DNA of 64,000 nucleotides from Anaerotignum propionicum (GTDB lineage Bacteria > Bacillota > Clostridia > Lachnospirales > Anaerotignaceae): assembly GCF_024461735.1 (NCBI RefSeq), contig NZ_JANGAD010000003.1, forward strand, positions 1-64,000. Direction: 5' to 3'. The notes below the pieces were generated by a model that made no database searches, had not been told where the DNA came from, and worked only from the letters and a program-made list of their open reading frames with translations. The translations under genes were made by a program, and so were the position numbers. Positions 43,390-52,481 of the stretch are shown piece after piece (within the stretch, counting starts at the first letter, position 1; every line of letters starts with the position of its first letter).

Positions 43390-43677
43390 TTGGAAAATAT
43401 ACAATTTTTACTAATGAAAGCCGTTGACATGTTTTTTTATGTGATGGAGCTTTTAATATTTGGGCGGATTATTCTTTCTTGGCTGCCCATGGGGTTTCAC
43501 AATCCAATTGGAGCGTTTCTTTACAACATGACAGAGCCGATTTTGGGACCATGCCGCAAAATGCTGGATAAATCCCCCCTTGGCGGTGGAATGATGTTGG
43601 ATTTTTCCCCTATCATTGCTTTGATATTAATGATGCTTGTAAAGCAGTTAATTTTAAGCTTGATAACTATGCTGTAA
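43390..43677 (+). CDS. YggT family membrane protein (YlmG)
   Basis: 95 residues, two membrane helices around the conserved FGRIILSWLPMGFHNPIGAFLYNMTEPILGPCRKML loop. YlmG/YggT proteins are linked to division and membrane proteostasis; the exact role is unclear. TTG start with AAGGTGG nine bases upstream, 14 bases after sepF. Confidence 0.92.
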   Translation: MENIQFLLMKAVDMFFYVMELLIFGRIILSWLPMGFHNPIGAFLYNMTEPILGPCRKMLDKSPLGGGMMLDFSPIIALILMMLVKQLILSLITML

Positions 43678-43692
43678 GAAACGGGTGATACT

Positions 43693-44484
43693 GTGAATAA
43701 GCAGCAGATGATGAAAGGCATTCAAGATCAAGAGGAGCGTCTGCTTTTTGCCAATGCCTTGGATCAGGCATCTTTTTCTTTAAAGCGTCACGAGGTGCAG
43801 TTTACTGATTTTATGGATAGGGCAAAGTGTGAGAGGTTTCTGGAGCGGTTAAAAAGCGTTGGAACGCTTGAGATGCTTTCCTTTGGTGGGGTGGAAGATG
43901 CGGAGCGGATGATGCTTGGTTTTGCACCTAGTGAGGGTATTCTTTCCCACGAAATTTTTCCTATTAAAGTAATAAAAATTGCCCCAAAAAGCAATAAGTT
44001 TGGACAAAAGGATTTAAGTCATCGTGATTATCTTGGCTCTATTCTTGGGCTTGGGATTGAACGAGGAAAAATCGGAGATATTTTGGTCTCTGAGGATGGC
44101 GGGATATGTTTTGCTGAGACAGAAATGGCAGAATATATACTGACCAATTTGGACAAGGTTTCAAAAACACCGGTAACGGTAACAAAGATGGATAAAGCTC
44201 AAGTTTTGTCACCAAAGCGTACGGAAATGCGCCGTATTACTGTGGCGTCTATGCGACTGGATGCAATATTAGCAGATGCTTTGCATCTCTCAAGAGGAAA
44301 GGCCCAGACCTTAATTGCAGGAGAAAAAGTAAATGTAAATTGGTCTGCTGTGACAAATACATCTTACATATTAAAAACAGGAGATATGGTTTCTGCCCGA
44401 GGATTCGGCCGCTTTCGTGTAGGGGAAGTGGGCGGAAGGACAAAAAAAGACAGAATCGGTCTGGAATTAGAAGTGTACGTTTAG
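43693..44484 (+). CDS. YlmH-like S4-domain RNA-binding protein
   Basis: 263 residues. The C-terminal S4 domain (MRLDAILADALHLSRGKAQTLIAGEKVNVNWSAV) binds structured RNA; the N-terminal part (SHRDYLGSILGLGIERGKIGDILV) is the YlmH domain. In B. subtilis YlmH has been implicated in ribosome quality control beside peptidyl-tRNA. GTG start. Between ylmG and divIVA, the standard position. Confidence 0.93.
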   Translation: MNKQQMMKGIQDQEERLLFANALDQASFSLKRHEVQFTDFMDRAKCERFLERLKSVGTLEMLSFGGVEDAERMMLGFAPSEGILSHEIFPIKVIKIAPKSNKFGQKDLSHRDYLGSILGLGIERGKIGDILVSEDGGICFAETEMAEYILTNLDKVSKTPVTVTKMDKAQVLSPKRTEMRRITVASMRLDAILADALHLSRGKAQTLIAGEKVNVNWSAVTNTSYILKTGDMVSARGFGRFRVGEVGGRTKKDRIGLELEVYV

Positions 44485-44500
44485 ATGAGGAGGATTTTGC

Positions 44501-44980
44501 GTGATTACACCGAATGACATTGCTACCAAGGATTTTAAGAAGGTTGCCGTTGGGTATTCTCCGGAAGAGGTAGACACCTTTTTGGATGACCTTTATGAGG
44601 ATTATGAGAGGCTTTATGCCGAAACAAAAAAAGAAAAGGTTCAGGTAGATGAAACAGCTACCCCAACAGAGCAAATTACAAATTTACAAAAAACCTTGGA
44701 ACGCACCTTAACTTTAGCAGAAGCTGCAGCAGAGGAAACAAAGGCAGCAGCAAAGGCAGAGAGTGAAGCAATGATACAAAACGCAAAGCTTCAAGCAGAG
44801 GAAATTTTACAAAGTGCAAGAACAAAAACCTACGAATTGGAGCAGGAGATGGCTGCTTTGCAAAATCGTTATGAATTGATGCGAACCAGAGTGAAGCTTT
44901 TACTATATGCAGAAATTGAATTGCTGGATAAAAACGAAATCCTTGCAGAAAAGGATGAAGTGAGAAAAGCAAGTGAATAA
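44501..44980 (+). CDS. divIVA: DivIVA-domain cell division protein
   Basis: 159 residues. N-terminal lipid-binding domain ITPNDIATKDFKKVAVGYSPEEVDTFLDDLYEDYE (2-36), then a coiled coil from about 60 to 150 rich in Ala, Glu and Lys. It marks curved membranes at poles and septum and recruits division and sporulation factors. GTG start with GAGGAGG upstream. Last gene of the ylm cluster, followed by a terminator. Confidence 0.95.
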   Translation: MITPNDIATKDFKKVAVGYSPEEVDTFLDDLYEDYERLYAETKKEKVQVDETATPTEQITNLQKTLERTLTLAEAAAEETKAAAKAESEAMIQNAKLQAEEILQSARTKTYELEQEMAALQNRYELMRTRVKLLLYAEIELLDKNEILAEKDEVRKASE

Positions 44981-44986
44981 TAAGCC

Positions 44987-45029
44987 AAAAAGCGGTGGAC
45001 AACGTATGATTGCCGGAAGCCGCTTTTTC
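44987..45029 (+). terminator. Terminator after divIVA
   Basis: AAAAAGCGG (44987-44995) / CCGCTTTTT (45020-45028) flank a 24-base centre that contains a smaller GCCGGAAGCCGC fold. 45030-45231 holds no gene I can see. Confidence 0.7.
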
Positions 45030-45231
45030 TGCGGTTTGAGGAAAGTTTCCCAAATCCACAGGGCTTCTGAAATAAGCTGTGACTAAGCATTTTTGCTGCC
45101 ACGGCTATTTTGCATTTTACAACAGTTCGTCTTTTTATAGGATTGGTAAGTTTTTTGTTTGTTTGCGAGAATAGATAAAAGCATTGGAATGAAAGATATA
45201 TAAAAATAAAGAATAAGAGGTTGACAGAATT

Positions 45232-45711
45232 ATGTGGTTGATACCTGCATTTGCAGCGGTAGTTTTAATCGGATTGGATCAGGCAACAAAATACGTAGCG
45301 TTGACAAATCTTAAGCCCATAGGCTCCACGGTTTTCATAAAAGGTTTTCTAGATTTTACTTTTGTAGAAAATAGAGGTGTAGCCTTTGGTATGTTTTCGG
45401 GGCAACGTTGGTTTATTCTGCTATTAACAGCAGTGATTACGGTGGCTTTATTGTATTATTATAATAAATTGCCGAAAACAAAAGAATATCAGCTGGTTCG
45501 TATGGTGATGCTTCTTATTTTCTCGGGAGCAATTGGGAATATGATCGATCGAATTTTTCGTGGCTATGTAGTGGATTTTTTTGAATTTTCTTTTTTCAGA
45601 TTTCCTGTGTTTAACGTAGCAGATATTTATGTTGTTGTTGGAGTATGTATATTGGCCTTTTTGATTTTGTTTGTGATAAAAGAGCCGGAAGAAAAAAAGA
45701 AGGATGAATAA
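45232..45711 (+). CDS. lspA: Lipoprotein signal peptidase (signal peptidase II)
   Basis: 159 residues, four membrane helices. It cleaves the signal peptide of prolipoproteins after lipid attachment. Catalytic aspartates are in GNMIDRIFRGYVVDFFEF and FNVADIYVVVG; DQATKYVAL and FVENRGVAFGMFSG are further family motifs. The lipoprotein at 26858-27826 is one likely substrate. RBS AAGAGG. rluD follows after a single base. Confidence 0.97.
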   Translation: MWLIPAFAAVVLIGLDQATKYVALTNLKPIGSTVFIKGFLDFTFVENRGVAFGMFSGQRWFILLLTAVITVALLYYYNKLPKTKEYQLVRMVMLLIFSGAIGNMIDRIFRGYVVDFFEFSFFRFPVFNVADIYVVVGVCILAFLILFVIKEPEEKKKDE

Positions 45712-45712
45712 T

Positions 45713-46627
45713 ATGGATTATTTTACATTTGGGGCGGAGCGAGAAGACGTGGGCTGTCGCATAGATGTTTTTATTGCAGACAATATTGATGAGCTCTCTC
45801 GAAGTGGTGTACAAAGGCTGATTGAAGAAGGCCATGTCAGATTAAACGGCGCCGCAGTAAAGGCAAATTATAAACTGCGGGAAAAAGATATTATTGATGT
45901 TAAGATTCCTGAGGCAAAGACTGTAGAAATCTTACCTGAGAACATTCCATTGGATATTTTGTATGAAGATAAGGATGTAATCATTGTAAATAAACCCCAA
46001 GGAATGGTGGTTCATCCTGCGCCAGGTCATACCTCAGGTACCCTGGTAAATGCCCTGATGTATCACTGTGGGGATGAGCTTTCGGGAATTAATGGGGAGA
46101 AACGCCCGGGGATTGTTCATCGCATCGATAAGGATACCTCTGGAGTTTTGATGATTGCAAAAAATGATGTGGCACACCAATCTTTGGCGGAACAATTGGC
46201 GGAGCATAGCATTACTAGAAAATATAATGCAATTGTGTTTAACGGCTTCCAAGAAGATGAAGGCACAGTGGATCAGCCCATTGGCCGAAACCCCTTAGAC
46301 CGAAAAAAAATGGCTGTGACGCAAAAGCATAGCCGCAGGGCGGTTACCCACTATCGGGTGTTAGAACGTATGGGTAATTTTACGTTTATTGAAGCTCAGC
46401 TGGAAACAGGCAGAACCCATCAAATTCGTGTTCATTTAACCTTTATTGGACATCCTCTTTTGGGGGATACGGTTTACGGCCCCAAAAAACAACCGTTTCA
46501 TTTGGAGGGACAGGCATTACATGCCCGTGTTTTGGGCTTTGTCCATCCATCAACTGGACAGTATATGGAATTTGAAGCACCTTTGCCTGAAAACTATGAA
46601 AAACTGCTTATGCGCTTAAAAGGTTAA
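45713..46627 (+). CDS. Pseudouridine synthase, RluA/RluD family
   Basis: 304 residues. N-terminal S4 domain (IDVFIADNIDELSRSGVQRLIEEGHVRLNG) and RluA catalytic domain with HRIDKDTSGVLMIAKND, whose Asp is the nucleophile, plus GRTHQIRVHLTFIGHPLLGD. It isomerises uridines in 23S rRNA. ATG 45713 is preferred because AAGAAGG lies nine bases upstream; ATG 45704 inside the lspA end is too close. The lspA-rluD pair is conserved. Target sites are by family only. Confidence 0.93.
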   Translation: MDYFTFGAEREDVGCRIDVFIADNIDELSRSGVQRLIEEGHVRLNGAAVKANYKLREKDIIDVKIPEAKTVEILPENIPLDILYEDKDVIIVNKPQGMVVHPAPGHTSGTLVNALMYHCGDELSGINGEKRPGIVHRIDKDTSGVLMIAKNDVAHQSLAEQLAEHSITRKYNAIVFNGFQEDEGTVDQPIGRNPLDRKKMAVTQKHSRRAVTHYRVLERMGNFTFIEAQLETGRTHQIRVHLTFIGHPLLGDTVYGPKKQPFHLEGQALHARVLGFVHPSTGQYMEFEAPLPENYEKLLMRLKG

Positions 46628-46646
46628 GAATTAGGAGGGTCAGGAA

Positions 46647-47576
46647 ATGCCGCTGATGAAAAAGGATTTTTTTGGTCTGAAGGACCTGTCTGCGGATGAT
46701 ATTCGCTATATACTTGGTACGGCAGAAACCATGAAATATATTTTAAGTCAAAAAAATAAAACATCACCCCACTTAAGAGGAAAATCCGTTATTATTTTGT
46801 TTTATGAGGCCAGTGCAAGAGCCAAGCTTTCCTATGAATTGGCGGCAAGGCATTTAAGTGCCAGTGTGGTTGATATGACTAGCTCTATCCAAAACAAAGA
46901 ATTTGACAGCCTTTTGGATATGGGGCAATTGGTTGACCAAATGGGTGCGGATTTTATTATTCTGCGTCATCCAATGGCAGGAGCTCCCCAGCTTTTGGCA
47001 ACTACGGTTGATGCTTCTGTAATCAATGCAGGGGATGGGTTTAATGAAAATCCCGGTCAATCCTTGTTGGATTTGATGACAATAAAAGAGCAAAAAGGTG
47101 GTTTTGAAGGTCTTAGGGTCGCCGTAATCGGAGATTTAATCCATAGTCGTGTATCCAAAAGTAATATTTGGGCACTGACAAAGCTGGGGGCTGAGGTTCG
47201 TGTTTCGGGACCTCCTACTTTAATTTCACCGGAAATTGAGAAATTTGGCGTAGATGTTTATTATGATGCTCGTGAAGCGATGAATAACGCAGATGTTATT
47301 TTGACAACAAGAATGCATAAGGATAGCCAAAATACTATGGTGTTACCTTCTTTGGATGAATATAAAAGATTTTTCCGTATTGATGAAGCATTGCTTCGAT
47401 ATGCAAAAAAGGATGCTATCGTAATGCATCCCGGACCCATTCGCAGGGGAATTGAAATTTCTGCCGGTGTTATTAATGGTCCCCAGTGTATCATCAATGA
47501 TCAAATTGCAAATAGTGTTGCCGTTCGTATGGCAATTTATTATATCCTAACACAGATGGGGGGAGCTTTTCGATGA
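46647..47576 (+). CDS. pyrB: Aspartate carbamoyltransferase-like protein with altered active site
   Basis: 309 residues, clear PyrB fold and order of motifs. In canonical enzymes the carbamoyl-phosphate loop is STRTR; here it is SARAK (Ser56-Ala57-Arg58-Ala59-Lys60). The canonical HPTQ is NPGQ (Asn135), and the R-x-Q segment is RMH (222-224). Lys84, RHP (107-109), HSRV (166-169) and the HPGP loop (261-264) are kept. Loss of both Thr and the His that contact carbamoyl phosphate makes normal ATCase activity doubtful. RBS TAGGAGGG. Overlaps a pyrC-like gene that is also degenerate. It may be a diverged carbamoyltransferase, a structural partner, or a weak ATCase. The gene symbol shows homology only. 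Confidence 0.8.
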   Translation: MPLMKKDFFGLKDLSADDIRYILGTAETMKYILSQKNKTSPHLRGKSVIILFYEASARAKLSYELAARHLSASVVDMTSSIQNKEFDSLLDMGQLVDQMGADFIILRHPMAGAPQLLATTVDASVINAGDGFNENPGQSLLDLMTIKEQKGGFEGLRVAVIGDLIHSRVSKSNIWALTKLGAEVRVSGPPTLISPEIEKFGVDVYYDAREAMNNADVILTTRMHKDSQNTMVLPSLDEYKRFFRIDEALLRYAKKDAIVMHPGPIRRGIEISAGVINGPQCIINDQIANSVAVRMAIYYILTQMGGAFR

Positions 47577-48844
47577 AAACCCTGTTGAAAAACTGTCATG
47601 TGGTATCTCCTGAATTTCAAGAAAAGGAATTATACGATATCTATGTGGTAGATGGCATTATTGAGGAGATTGGAAAAAACATAGAAATTGCTGATGCAAA
47701 AATTATGGATTTGGGTGGCAATACCGTTCTGCCGGGATTAATCGATATGCACTGTAACATTTGCGATCCTGGGTTTGAGTACTTAGAGAATATTGAAACG
47801 GTTTCTCGCAGTGCTGCTAGAGGGGGATTTACCACAATTACTTGTGAACCAAATACAAATCCTGTAATTGATAATAAAACTGTTGTGGAATACATTGTCT
47901 CAAAATCTAAAAGCCAAGCACTGGTGAATATTCATCCTTACGGAAGTATGTCTATTGGATGTAAAGGACGGGAGATGGCAGAAATCGGCGAGATGTATAA
48001 CGCTGGTATCGTGGGAGTTTCTGATGGAGATCAATTTACAGATGAGGCATCTTTTTTGCGCAATGTCATGCTTTATGTGAAAATGTTTGATATGCCTGTA
48101 ATAACCCATTGTGAGGATAGAGGCTTGTCGGGAATTGGTGTAATGAACGAAGGTTTTACTGCATCCTATCTTGGTTTAGCGGGAATGCCCCGAGAGGCTG
48201 AGGAGGTTGTGGTTGCCAGAAACATCATTTTGGCAGAAAATACAGGAGCAAGACTTCACATTGCTCATGTAAGCACAAAGGGTTCCGTTCAGCTCATTCG
48301 AGAGGCAAAGAAAAGAGGAGCAAGGGTAACAGGAGAGACCTGTCCCCACTATTTCCTTTTAACAGAGGAAGCGGTGGATAACTATAATACCTTAGCAAAA
48401 GTAAACCCACCCCTACGAACCATTGAGGACGTAGAGGCTATTCAAAGAGGTTTGGCTGATGGCACTATAGATGTGATTGCCTCAGGTCACAGCCCTTCCA
48501 ACGAGGGGGATAAAAACAAAGTGTTTACCAGTGCAGTTTACGGTATTTCATCTTTGGAGACGTCATTTTCTTTAAGCTATACCGGTCTGGTGAAAACGGG
48601 ACTGATTTCGCTAGCTGATTTGGTTCATATGATGAGCACAAAGCCGGCAGAGATATTAAAGCTGGAAAATAAAGGGCGTATTGCAAAAGGAATGGATGCG
48701 GATTTTATTGTTGTGGATTTGCGTCAGGGTTATCGTATCGACCCAAAACATTTTGCTTCAAAAGCGAAATTCTCACCTTTTGCAGATTGGGAAGTGCAAG
48801 GCAGAGTGATTTATACCATGGTTGGCGGAAGGCTGATCATGTAA
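47573..48844 (+). CDS. pyrC: Dihydroorotase-like protein lacking catalytic residues (PyrC')
   Basis: 423 residues, type I dihydroorotase fold of the amidohydrolase superfamily. The canonical metal and substrate motif DxHxHLREPG reads DMHCNICDPG (His60, Asn62, Cys64), so one metal His and the substrate Arg are gone. The catalytic Asp of the TDHAPH motif is Gly305 in ASGHSPS. His179 (THCED), His232 (AHVST) and the KVNPPLR loop remain. Overlaps the pyrB-like gene by four bases. Pseudomonas encodes an inactive PyrC' that is needed to assemble PyrB, a possible model; a new activity is the alternative. A working dihydroorotase should be encoded elsewhere. Confidence 0.82.
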   Translation: MKTLLKNCHVVSPEFQEKELYDIYVVDGIIEEIGKNIEIADAKIMDLGGNTVLPGLIDMHCNICDPGFEYLENIETVSRSAARGGFTTITCEPNTNPVIDNKTVVEYIVSKSKSQALVNIHPYGSMSIGCKGREMAEIGEMYNAGIVGVSDGDQFTDEASFLRNVMLYVKMFDMPVITHCEDRGLSGIGVMNEGFTASYLGLAGMPREAEEVVVARNIILAENTGARLHIAHVSTKGSVQLIREAKKRGARVTGETCPHYFLLTEEAVDNYNTLAKVNPPLRTIEDVEAIQRGLADGTIDVIASGHSPSNEGDKNKVFTSAVYGISSLETSFSLSYTGLVKTGLISLADLVHMMSTKPAEILKLENKGRIAKGMDADFIVVDLRQGYRIDPKHFASKAKFSPFADWEVQGRVIYTMVGGRLIM

Positions 48845-48862
48845 TCGAAGCGAGGTGCAGCG

Positions 48863-51800
48863 ATGTATTTAAAAAGATTAGATCTGCAGGGCTTTAAGTC
48901 CTTTCCTGAAAAAGTGAAATTAGAGTTTAACCAAGGTGTAACGGCAGTTGTGGGGCCCAATGGCAGTGGAAAAAGCAATGTTTCCGATGCGGTACGTTGG
49001 GTTTTGGGTGAACAAAGAGCAAAAAGCCTTCGTGGAGATAAAATGGAGGATGTTATTTTTGCAGGAACAGAGAATCGAAAACCGCTGGGCTTTGCGGAGG
49101 TCTCCATAACCATTGATAATCAAGATCAAAAGCTGCCCTTGGCATACACAGAAGTACAGGTCACCAGAAGAGTATTCCGCTCAGGTGAAAGCGAATATCG
49201 AATCAACGGTACAGCTTGCCGATTAAAGGATATTCAGGAGCTTTTTATGGATACCGGTGTAGGGCGAGAAGGCTATTCCATTGTAGGGCAAGGCAGAATT
49301 GATGAAATATTAAGCGCAAAAGGTGATGAACGGCGGCGTATTTTTGAAGAGGCGGCAGGAATTGTAAAATATAAAACCCGACGGAACGAGGCCGCAAGCA
49401 AGCTGGAGCGAGAGCAGCAAAACCTCCTTCGAGTGGATGATATTATTGGCGAGCTTGAAGTGCAATTGGAACCTTTAGAGGAGCAAAGCGATAAGGCAAA
49501 ACGTTATTTAGTTTTTAAAGAAGAATTGAAAGAAGCAGAGATTGTGGCTTTTTGCAGAGACTTGAATCAAATGGAGCAAAGTTTATCTAAAATTTTGGAG
49601 GATAAGGCTCTGGCTGAGGAACAATTAAAAGAGCATCTCTCCCAAGAGGAAAAAGATAAGGCCGCAATTCACCGATTAAAAATAAAAGTAGAAGAGCTTG
49701 ATTTATTTTTACAACAGCAAAACCAAGAAATTGCAGAGCTTCGGGCAGAGAAAGAACGCAAAGAGGGCGAAATTCGTCTGACGGAGGAGCAGAAGCAAAA
49801 TGATGCTTCTAATCTCGCTAGAATACAGCGAGAAATTTTGCAAAAGCAAGAGCTAAAAGCCGAAAACGAAAATCAGTTGGAGCTATGCACAAGTAGGATT
49901 ACCGCCCTTGGCATCGAAATGGAGCTACAACAAGGGCAGCTTTCTAAGTTGGAGCAGGAATATGCATCTTTAAACTCCAGCTTGCATCAGGACGAAAACC
50001 AAGCGGAAAGCTTTAAGGATGAAATATTTGAGCAAATTAAAGCAGGTACTGAGGCAAAGGGCGAAATAGCAAAACGTGAAGCTTTGCGGGAGCAGTTTTT
50101 AAACCGTATGGAGCAATTGCAAACGGAAAAAACACAATTAGAAAGCCGCATTCACCAGCTTGAAATACATATACAGGCTTTGGACAAGCAAGAAGCTGAG
50201 ATGAAAGAGAATACTTCTTTTATGGAAAAGGAACTTCTTGCATTGGAAGAAGATAAGCTAAAAGCACAAAAAGAGAAAGAGGAAGCACAACAAAATCTAA
50301 CTACCGAAGGCAAAGTGCTCTCCGAAATTCAATCTAGGTTAACGGTATTAAAAGAAATGGAACGGGAAAATGAGGGTTTTTTCCATAGCGTTAAGAGCCT
50401 TTTGAATTTACCTGACAAAGAAAAAAGAGGTATTTGCGGCGCTGTAGGGCAATTATTTAAAGTCGACGAGCTTTATGAAGTGGCAATAGAAGGAGCTTTG
50501 GGGGGAGCAATGCAAAATGTTGTGACCAAAACCGAAGAAGACGCCAGAGAAGCAATTAACTATTTAAAACATCATAACTTAGGCAGGGCAACCTTTTTGC
50601 CTATTGCTGCAATCAAGGGGCGTACCTTTGAAGGCAGGCCGCCTATTTTGGATGAGATTGGAGTAATCGGCGTTGCCCATGAACTGATTTCCTTTGATGA
50701 AATGTATCGCCAAATTGCAGAGAATTTATTGGGAAGAACCATTATTATGGAAAATCTAGAGCAAGCTGTAATACTTGCGAAAAAATATAAGCATCAGTAT
50801 AAAATGGTAACCCTTGAGGGTGATATTTTAAACCCCGGTGGCGCAATGACAGGGGGTTCAAAACAGAAAAAGGCCGCTCATATTTTCAGCCGAGGTAGAG
50901 AAATCCGTTCATTACAGGAGAAAATGGAAAGTACGGGCAAATTAGTAGGACAGCTACAAGAAAAGCTTTCTCTTTTCCAAGAGGATATGGCAGAGATTGA
51001 AGATCAGATTTTGGAAAAAAGAATGGAACTACAAAGAATGACTGTAACCTTGAATAGCAGTCATGGGGATCGAGAAAAAACATCCATAGATACTAAGGAA
51101 AATCAGGAACGTTTAAAATTAATTCTTCTAGAGGAAGGTCAGCTGCAAGAGCAGCTTTTGCGAACGGAAAAGGATATCCAAAATGGCAAAGAAGCCCTCG
51201 CTTTATCTGAGAGCAAGGTGGAGAAAGTAAGTGCGGCTTTGATGCAATTTCAGGATAACCTGACCGATGAAAAAGGAAAACGGGATACCGTAATGACAGA
51301 AATTACCTCTTTGAAGATAGGCCTTTCCAAAAATGGTCAAAATATTTCTAATATAGAAGAAACGGTTTTGCGCTTACGAAAAGAGATTCAAATGCTGTTA
51401 CAGCAAATAAAGCTTGATGAAGAAAAAATTTCTGTTCTTGGTGAAAATACTGAGAAAAAAGATGAAGCTAAAGCAGTTTTGCAAGGGGAATCTGTGGCGT
51501 TGGATAAGAAAATTCTCGATTTGCAGGAGGCCCTTGCAAAAACTACAGAGGAAAAAAATAAAATTTCACAAGAAGCAGAAATCGTTGAGCAAAGAGGAAT
51601 AGATTTAAGGGAAGCATCGAGACAAATGGAAAGTGAGTTGTTCCGCCTTGATGCAAAGGGAGAGAGGCTAGAAGAAGAAAAAATGCGCATTACCACGCAA
51701 ATGTGGGAAGAATATGAAATGACCTATCGCATGGCACTGGAATATACCACAAATAAACAGAATGACTTGAAAAACCGTCCTGTAAAGGAAATAAGGGGAG

Positions 51801-52426
51801 ATATTCGTTCTTTGGGTGATGTAAATGTAGGTGCCATTGAGCAATATAAAGAGGTAAAGGAAAGATATGCTTTCTTAACACAACAAAGGGCAGATATTTT
51901 GGAGGCGGAAGAAAAACTTCGTGGCATTATTGAAGAGCTTTCCCTATTAATGGAAAAGCAGTTTAGAGAGCAATTTCAATTGATTTCTGAAAGCTTTAGT
52001 CGTGTTTTCCAAGAGATGTTCGGTGGCGGCAAGGCTTATCTTAGGCTGTTGGATACAGAACGGGTGCTGGAATCCCCCATTGAAATTATTGCCCAACCTC
52101 CAGGAAAAAATCTGCAGAATATGCAATTGTTATCCGGTGGGGAAAGAGCTTTAACGGCAATTGCAATTTTATTTTCAATTCTGTATTTAAAACCATCGCC
52201 CTTTTGTATTTTGGACGAGATTGAAGCGGCTTTGGATGATGCTAACGTCAGCAGGTTTGCCCAGTATTTAAAGAAATTTGCAAATGACACCCAGTTTATT
52301 GTCATTACCCATAGAAAGGGTACCATGGAATATGCTGATGTGATGTATGGTGTAACAATGCAGGAAAAGGGTATTTCGAAGCTGATTTCCGTTGATTTTT
52401 CTGAACAAAAAAAGGACGCTATGTAG
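48863..52426 (+). CDS. smc: Chromosome segregation ATPase SMC
   Basis: 1187 residues. Walker A GPNGSGKSN at about 32-40, two long coiled coils (about 170-500 and 675-1020) around a hinge (about 510-670, GICGAVGQLFKVDELYEVAIEGALGGAMQNVV), and the C-terminal head with LSGGERALTAIAILFSILYLKPSPFCILDEIEAALDD (ABC signature and Walker B). SMC with ScpAB loads at parS and compacts the chromosome. rnc, which commonly precedes smc in Firmicutes, is not here. GTG-free ATG start, RBS GAGGTG. ftsY follows 55 bases later. Confidence 0.98.
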   Translation: MYLKRLDLQGFKSFPEKVKLEFNQGVTAVVGPNGSGKSNVSDAVRWVLGEQRAKSLRGDKMEDVIFAGTENRKPLGFAEVSITIDNQDQKLPLAYTEVQVTRRVFRSGESEYRINGTACRLKDIQELFMDTGVGREGYSIVGQGRIDEILSAKGDERRRIFEEAAGIVKYKTRRNEAASKLEREQQNLLRVDDIIGELEVQLEPLEEQSDKAKRYLVFKEELKEAEIVAFCRDLNQMEQSLSKILEDKALAEEQLKEHLSQEEKDKAAIHRLKIKVEELDLFLQQQNQEIAELRAEKERKEGEIRLTEEQKQNDASNLARIQREILQKQELKAENENQLELCTSRITALGIEMELQQGQLSKLEQEYASLNSSLHQDENQAESFKDEIFEQIKAGTEAKGEIAKREALREQFLNRMEQLQTEKTQLESRIHQLEIHIQALDKQEAEMKENTSFMEKELLALEEDKLKAQKEKEEAQQNLTTEGKVLSEIQSRLTVLKEMERENEGFFHSVKSLLNLPDKEKRGICGAVGQLFKVDELYEVAIEGALGGAMQNVVTKTEEDAREAINYLKHHNLGRATFLPIAAIKGRTFEGRPPILDEIGVIGVAHELISFDEMYRQIAENLLGRTIIMENLEQAVILAKKYKHQYKMVTLEGDILNPGGAMTGGSKQKKAAHIFSRGREIRSLQEKMESTGKLVGQLQEKLSLFQEDMAEIEDQILEKRMELQRMTVTLNSSHGDREKTSIDTKENQERLKLILLEEGQLQEQLLRTEKDIQNGKEALALSESKVEKVSAALMQFQDNLTDEKGKRDTVMTEITSLKIGLSKNGQNISNIEETVLRLRKEIQMLLQQIKLDEEKISVLGENTEKKDEAKAVLQGESVALDKKILDLQEALAKTTEEKNKISQEAEIVEQRGIDLREASRQMESELFRLDAKGERLEEEKMRITTQMWEEYEMTYRMALEYTTNKQNDLKNRPVKEIRGDIRSLGDVNVGAIEQYKEVKERYAFLTQQRADILEAEEKLRGIIEELSLLMEKQFREQFQLISESFSRVFQEMFGGGKAYLRLLDTERVLESPIEIIAQPPGKNLQNMQLLSGGERALTAIAILFSILYLKPSPFCILDEIEAALDDANVSRFAQYLKKFANDTQFIVITHRKGTMEYADVMYGVTMQEKGISKLISVDFSEQKKDAM

Positions 52427-52481
52427 ATTCGCAATGGTTACAATTAATTTTCTAGTGGTAAGGTTTTAGAGGTGAAAACAA

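Noticed and set aside
46647-48844. Simple decay of pyrB/pyrC as pseudogenes
   Set aside because: Both frames are full length, overlap as coupled genes, keep good ribosome binding sites and retain most fold residues; random decay would have broken the frames.
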